Source: CAZSWR01 sp964610885 (GTDB lineage: Bacteria > Bacteroidota > Ignavibacteria > Kapaibacteriales > UBA2268). From it: a DNA stretch of 16,774 bases. The notes beneath the pieces were generated by a model, which saw only the letters and a list, made by a program, of their open reading frames with translations, did not search any database and was not told where the DNA came from. The first letter of the stretch is position 1. Every line of letters begins with the position of its first letter. Shown piece after piece: positions 14,862-16,774 of this stretch. A program made the position numbers and the translations under genes. The DNA is taken from NCBI GenBank assembly GCA_964610885.1, contig CAZSWR010000080.1:1-16774 (forward strand). The letters are read 5' to 3'.

Positions 14862-16268
14862 TCAAGCGTTTTTCTTGAACGCATCGAACACTTCGTCGAT
14901 GCTGCCCTTGTATGCAAAGAGCGGTTCGGGCACCTCGTCGCAATCGCCATCGAGGATTGCCTTGAACCCGGCAATAGTATCCTCAATCTTGACGTAGCGG
15001 CCCTCGAAGCCGGTGAATTGTTCGGCCACGAAGAACGGTTGCGAGAAGAATTTCTGGATCTTGCGGGCGCGGTAAACCGTCAGTTTGTCGTCGTCGCTGA
15101 GTTCGTCCATACCGAGGATATTGATAATATCCTGAAGGTCTTTGTATGTTTGGAGCACTTTGCGCACTTTCATAGCCGTCTGGTAGTGGTCCTCGCCGAT
15201 GACGAGCGGATCCATGATACGCGAAGTGGAGTCCAAAGGATCCACGGCGGGATAGATACCAAGCTCGGTGATTTGGCGGGAGAGCACTGTCTTTGCGTCC
15301 AAGTGCGTGAATGTGTTCGCCGGAGCGGGATCGGTCAAGTCGTCAGCGGGCACGTAAACGGCCTGCACGGACGTAACGGAGCCGCGGTCGGTCGAGGCAA
15401 TACGCTCTTCCAAAAGGCCCAATTCGGTGGCCAGCGTGGGCTGGTATCCCACGGCCGAAGGCATACGCCCGAGGAGCGCGGACACTTCGGAACCGGCCTG
15501 AATGAAGCGGAAAATATTATCGACGAACAGAAGCACATCCATGCCGGCCGAATCGCGGAAGTATTCGGCGACGGTGAGAGCCGTCAGCGCTACTCGCGAA
15601 CGCGCTCCGGGCGGTTCGTTCATTTGGCCGAAAATAAGTGAAGTTTTCTTCAAAACGCCGGATTCCGACATTTCGATGTAGAGGTCGTTTCCTTCGCGAG
15701 TGCGTTCGCCGACGCCTGCAAAAACGGAATAGCCGCCGTGGTGCTTGGCAATGTTGTGAATAAGCTCTTGGATAACAACAGTTTTGCCGACACCTGCACC
15801 GCCGAAGAGGCCTGTTTTGCCGCCCTTCGTGAACGGTTCGATAAGGTCGATGACTTTGATACCGGTTTCAAACATTTCTTTCTTCGTGCTGAGCGTTGCG
15901 AACTCCGGCGAAGGACGGTGGATGGAGCTGCGATGCTTCGATGTGATTGGGCCTTGGCCATCGATCGGTTCGCCGATGATGTTGATCATGCGGCCGAGCA
16001 TCTCCTCGCCCACAGGTATCGTTATTGGCTCTCCTGTATCGATCACTTTCATTCCGCGGACCAAGCCGTCGGTTGAATCCATTGCTACGGAGCGAACTCT
16101 GTCCTCGCCCAAGTGCTGCTGTACCTCGCAAACGAGAATTTTTTCCTCGCCGGGGGCGTCCCCGGGATGCGGGATATGGAGGGCATTCAGGACAGCCGGA
16201 ATATTATTCTCTGTGAATTCCACATCGACAACCGGCCCGATAACCTGTACAATACGACCTTCATTCAT
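14862..16268 (-). CDS. atpD: F-type ATP synthase beta subunit
   Basis: A 468-residue catalytic subunit of the membrane-attached F1 sector. The N-terminal beta-barrel (GRIVQVIGPVVDVEF) is followed by the nucleotide-binding core with P-loop GGAGVGKT at 156-163, catalytic E188 in GVGERTREGND, Walker B LLFVDNIFRF at about 246-255, and a C-terminal helical domain. The latter contains DELSDDD at 388-394, equivalent to the DELSEED lever. All key residues are present and length is normal. GAGGA lies 7 nt before the ATG. Upstream there is no further atp gene within 506 bp, so atpD is the first gene of an atpDC unit. A Bacteroidota-type promoter candidate lies about 210 bp upstream and a TATAAT-containing dyad about 28 bp upstream. 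Confidence 0.98.
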   Translation of the reverse strand: MNEGRIVQVIGPVVDVEFTENNIPAVLNALHIPHPGDAPGEEKILVCEVQQHLGEDRVRSVAMDSTDGLVRGMKVIDTGEPITIPVGEEMLGRMINIIGEPIDGQGPITSKHRSSIHRPSPEFATLSTKKEMFETGIKVIDLIEPFTKGGKTGLFGGAGVGKTVVIQELIHNIAKHHGGYSVFAGVGERTREGNDLYIEMSESGVLKKTSLIFGQMNEPPGARSRVALTALTVAEYFRDSAGMDVLLFVDNIFRFIQAGSEVSALLGRMPSAVGYQPTLATELGLLEERIASTDRGSVTSVQAVYVPADDLTDPAPANTFTHLDAKTVLSRQITELGIYPAVDPLDSTSRIMDPLVIGEDHYQTAMKVRKVLQTYKDLQDIINILGMDELSDDDKLTVYRARKIQKFFSQPFFVAEQFTGFEGRYVKIEDTIAGFKAILDGDCDEVPEPLFAYKGSIDEVFDAFKKNA

Positions 16269-16295
16269 GCTGTTTTCCTCAAATATTTCAGTTTC

Positions 16296-16316
16296 TTTTA
16301 GAATTATATTCTAAAA
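16296..16316. promoter_or_regulatory. 9-bp dyad overlapping a TATAAT just upstream of atpD
   Basis: TTTTAGAAT and ATTCTAAAA are perfect inverted arms around TAT. On the minus strand the centre reads TATAAT, and a weak TTAAAT lies 17 bp further upstream. It may be an operator-like dyad, an alternative promoter or a leader hairpin. Nothing decides between these. Confidence 0.35.
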
Positions 16317-16478
16317 AAGAATACGATTTAAATCATATTTTAATGTAGTTTATTTATCGCTTCAATTGTCAAATAGCAAACCCGGGCGCAACAAAAGCCA
16401 TTGTTTTTTCTTTCAATACAATTTTGCTTCAGATGCGTCCTTTCTCTTTGAATTAGCGAAAAAGCATTCTACAAAACG

Positions 16479-16509
16479 CAAAAATACGGAATTTTCGCGA
16501 AATCGGCAA
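16479..16509 (-). promoter_or_regulatory. Candidate Bacteroidota-type promoter of atpDC
   Basis: On the minus strand, TTG at 16507-16509 is followed by exactly 20 bp and then TATTTTTG at 16479-16486, matching the TTG-N19-21-TAnnTTTG consensus. The same octamer precedes porX. It would give a leader of about 200 nt before the atpD start. Confidence 0.5.
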
Positions 16510-16612
16510 CGGAAAAATTTCATACTATTTTGTAAATAAAACTTGAGAGGCCGAGATTCCATGCCGATACAAGATGTGCCACACCTTCCACTTTCCCCTC
16601 CCCCGCCCTGGC

Positions 16613-16687
16613 GAGGCTAATGTTGTCCCTGCCTCAAGAGGCTCATGTTGTCCCCGCATCAAGAGACTCATGTTGCGGGTCTGTCTC
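16613..16687 (+). repeat. 25-bp tandem repeat, about 2.5 copies
   Basis: GAGGCTAATGTTGTCCCTGC... (16613-16637) is followed by GAGGCTCATGTTGTCCCCGC... (16638-16662), both ending CTCAA or ATCAA. A degenerate third unit starts GAGACTCATGTTG at 16663. The first two units differ at three positions. Confidence 0.7.
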
Positions 16688-16693
16688 AGAAGG

Positions 16694-16774
16694 GTCATTC
16701 TGAACGCAGTGAAGAATCCATTGGCATTCATAAGTCATTGCTAATTATGGATGTTTCACTTCGTTCAACATGAC
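16694..16774. repeat. 26-bp imperfect inverted repeat pair at the window edge
   Basis: The 26 bases at 16694-16719 (GTCATTCTGAACG...) and the reverse complement of 16749-16774 (GTCATGTTGAACG...) match at 21 of 26 positions, with 29 bp between. The motif resembles an intergenic repeat I recall from many unrelated bacterial genomes. The element may continue past the window. Confidence 0.65.

Larger units (their letters stand above)
16269..16774. other. Gene-free region upstream of atpD
   Basis: No credible gene. From the atpD side it contains the Shine-Dalgarno GAGGA at 16276-16280, a 9-bp dyad at 16296-16316, an AT-rich leader, a candidate promoter at 16479-16509, a 25-bp tandem repeat at 16613-16687 and an inverted repeat at 16694-16774. 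A phrase near 16573 (GTGCCACACCT) also occurs at 8808 in the other repeat-dense gap. Confidence 0.7.

Noticed and set aside
16525..16731. 68-residue minus-strand frame near the window end
   Set aside because: Its sequence is translated tandem and inverted repeats; no independent coding support.

Overview
This window looks like ordinary chromosome from a member of the FCB group (Bacteroidota, Ignavibacteriota, Kapabacteria and relatives). Three things suggest this. It encodes a PorX-type response regulator with a PglZ domain. atpD and atpC stand alone, with no other ATP synthase genes beside them. Several gene starts are preceded by the Bacteroidota-type -7 box TAnnTTTG. Placement below this level is a guess. 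No plasmid, phage, transposase, CRISPR array, tRNA or rRNA gene was seen.

Layout, left to right. (1) yifB/comM-like AAA+ ATPase, minus strand, 150-1691. (2) A 469-bp gene-free gap holding a 155-bp MITE-like element. (3) A very large membrane-bound hybrid histidine kinase with six PAS domains, minus strand, 2161-6645. (4) A 255-bp divergent control region with a pair of 16-bp direct repeats. (5) porX, plus strand, 6901-8475. (6) A 600-bp gap packed with palindromic repeats. (7) prmC and prfB, minus strand, 9076-11048; prfB carries the classic programmed +1 frameshift and encodes the substrate of PrmC. (8) A 487-bp gap with a hairpin-rich repeat and the second MITE-like copy. (9) pepP-like aminopeptidase and guaB, minus strand, 11536-14171. 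(10) atpC and atpD, minus strand, 14282-16268. (11) A 506-bp atpD upstream region with a candidate Bacteroidota-type promoter, a 25-bp tandem repeat and a 26-bp inverted repeat at the window edge.

The genes are mostly housekeeping: translation termination (prfB, prmC), GTP supply (guaB), ATP synthesis (atpD, atpC), peptide turnover (pepP) and DNA recombination (yifB). The regulatory part is the divergent kinase/porX pair. PorX controls type IX secretion in characterised Bacteroidota, so this organism may have that system, though none of its structural genes lie here.

I found no clearly new multi-gene system. The most unusual material is in the gaps, which carry several unrelated families of short, hairpin-forming repeats. 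The large kinase is also notable for a cysteine-rich PAS domain and an internal PAS duplication.
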